Below the pieces are notes generated by a model. That model saw only the letters and a program-made list of their open reading frames with translations. It was not told the DNA's origin and ran no database searches. From Gammaproteobacteria bacterium (GTDB taxonomy: Bacteria > Pseudomonadota > Gammaproteobacteria > Eutrophobiales > Eutrophobiaceae), in assembly GCA_009843675.1 (NCBI GenBank), contig VYCZ01000150.1:1-6086 (forward strand): a stretch of 6,086 nt of DNA, written 5' to 3'. This document shows positions 5,991 through 6,086 of the stretch, in pieces (position 1 is the stretch's first letter; every line of letters begins with the position of its first letter). The translations under genes and the position numbers were made by a program.

Positions 5991-6044
5991 AATTACCTCG
6001 GTTCTTGCCATCGACCACAATAGTCATAATTTTACCCTGACCCC
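5978..6044. repeat. Inverted repeat with 18-bp arms, overlapping the panC 3' end
   Basis: The left arm GGGGTCAGAGTAAAATTA (5978-5995) is matched by the right arm TAATTTTACCCTGACCCC (6027-6044), 17 of 18 pairs, around a 31-nt loop. The only mismatch is A5986 against C6036. The panC stop TAA (5988-5990) is inside the left arm. From memory, GGGGTCAGAGT(A/C)AAATT-type sequences occur repeatedly between genes in gammaproteobacterial genomes near Y1/IS200-like REP-associated transposases, so this is probably one copy of such an element. It lacks a T-run, so it is not a classical terminator, though the hairpin could protect or stop transcripts. No target-site duplication is visible. Confidence 0.7.
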
Positions 6045-6064
6045 ATCTATCAGGATTCTTGGAA

Positions 6065-6083
6065 TACAGCAAGAAACGCTGTA
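6065..6083. repeat. Short palindrome after panC
   Basis: TACAGC (6065-6070) and GCTGTA (6078-6083) form a perfect 6-bp stem with a 7-nt loop. It lies 20 nt beyond the longer inverted repeat, at the window edge. It may be part of the same repeat element or chance; no T-tract is visible before the sequence ends. Confidence 0.3.
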
Positions 6084-6086
6084 ACC

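Noticed and set aside
5978..6044. Intrinsic terminator for the pan operon
   Set aside because: The 31-nt loop is long and no T-tract follows the right arm; a repeat element explains the structure better, though some effect on transcript ends remains possible.
1..6086. CRISPR array, phage genes, toxin-antitoxin pair or defence system
   Set aside because: There are no regularly spaced direct repeats, and no proteins of these kinds are recognisable; the genes present are mostly housekeeping.

Overview
The window looks like chromosome from a gammaproteobacterium. Evidence is the five-gene cluster pcnB-folK-deoxynucleoside kinase-panB-panC, a lipopolysaccharide-export permease (LptG) end next to an RDD-family membrane protein, and moderately GC-rich coding sequence. 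The species cannot be named. Protein identities come from motifs read by eye; no database was searched.

Left part (1-1642). The 3' end of an LptG-type gene runs rightward into the window. Its frame is interrupted by a TAG at 8-10, and it continues past the usual family end to a stop at 296-298. That tail lies antisense to the leftward RDD-family membrane protein gene (162-647). An exported alpha/beta hydrolase (683-1642) is divergent from the RDD gene across only 35 bp.

Middle (1643-1798). A tRNA-Glu with anticodon CTC and an encoded CCA end lies on the minus strand. Its AT-rich promoter region touches the start of pcnB and can be read as a -10 box in both directions. I see nothing in the 50 bp between the hydrolase and the tRNA.

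Right part (1799-5990). Five co-directional genes are packed with gaps of 3, 12, -4 and 11 nt, so they are very probably one operon: poly(A) polymerase I, FolK (folate synthesis), a deoxynucleoside kinase, PanB and PanC (pantothenate synthesis). FolK and PanB are linked biochemically, because PanB consumes 5,10-methylene-tetrahydrofolate made from the FolK pathway. PanC then joins pantoate to beta-alanine. PanD, which would supply beta-alanine, is not in the window.

End (5978-6086). An 18-bp near-perfect inverted repeat starts inside the last codons of panC and supplies its stop codon. A second short palindrome follows. They look like a dispersed repeat of the type linked to REP-associated (Y1/IS200-like) transposases.

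Most of the window is housekeeping, and I found no convincing new multi-gene system. The points most worth checking are the repeat overlapping panC, the disturbed lptG end, the shared promoter between tRNA-Glu and pcnB, and the kinase inside a vitamin operon. No stretch over 300 bp lacks a gene.
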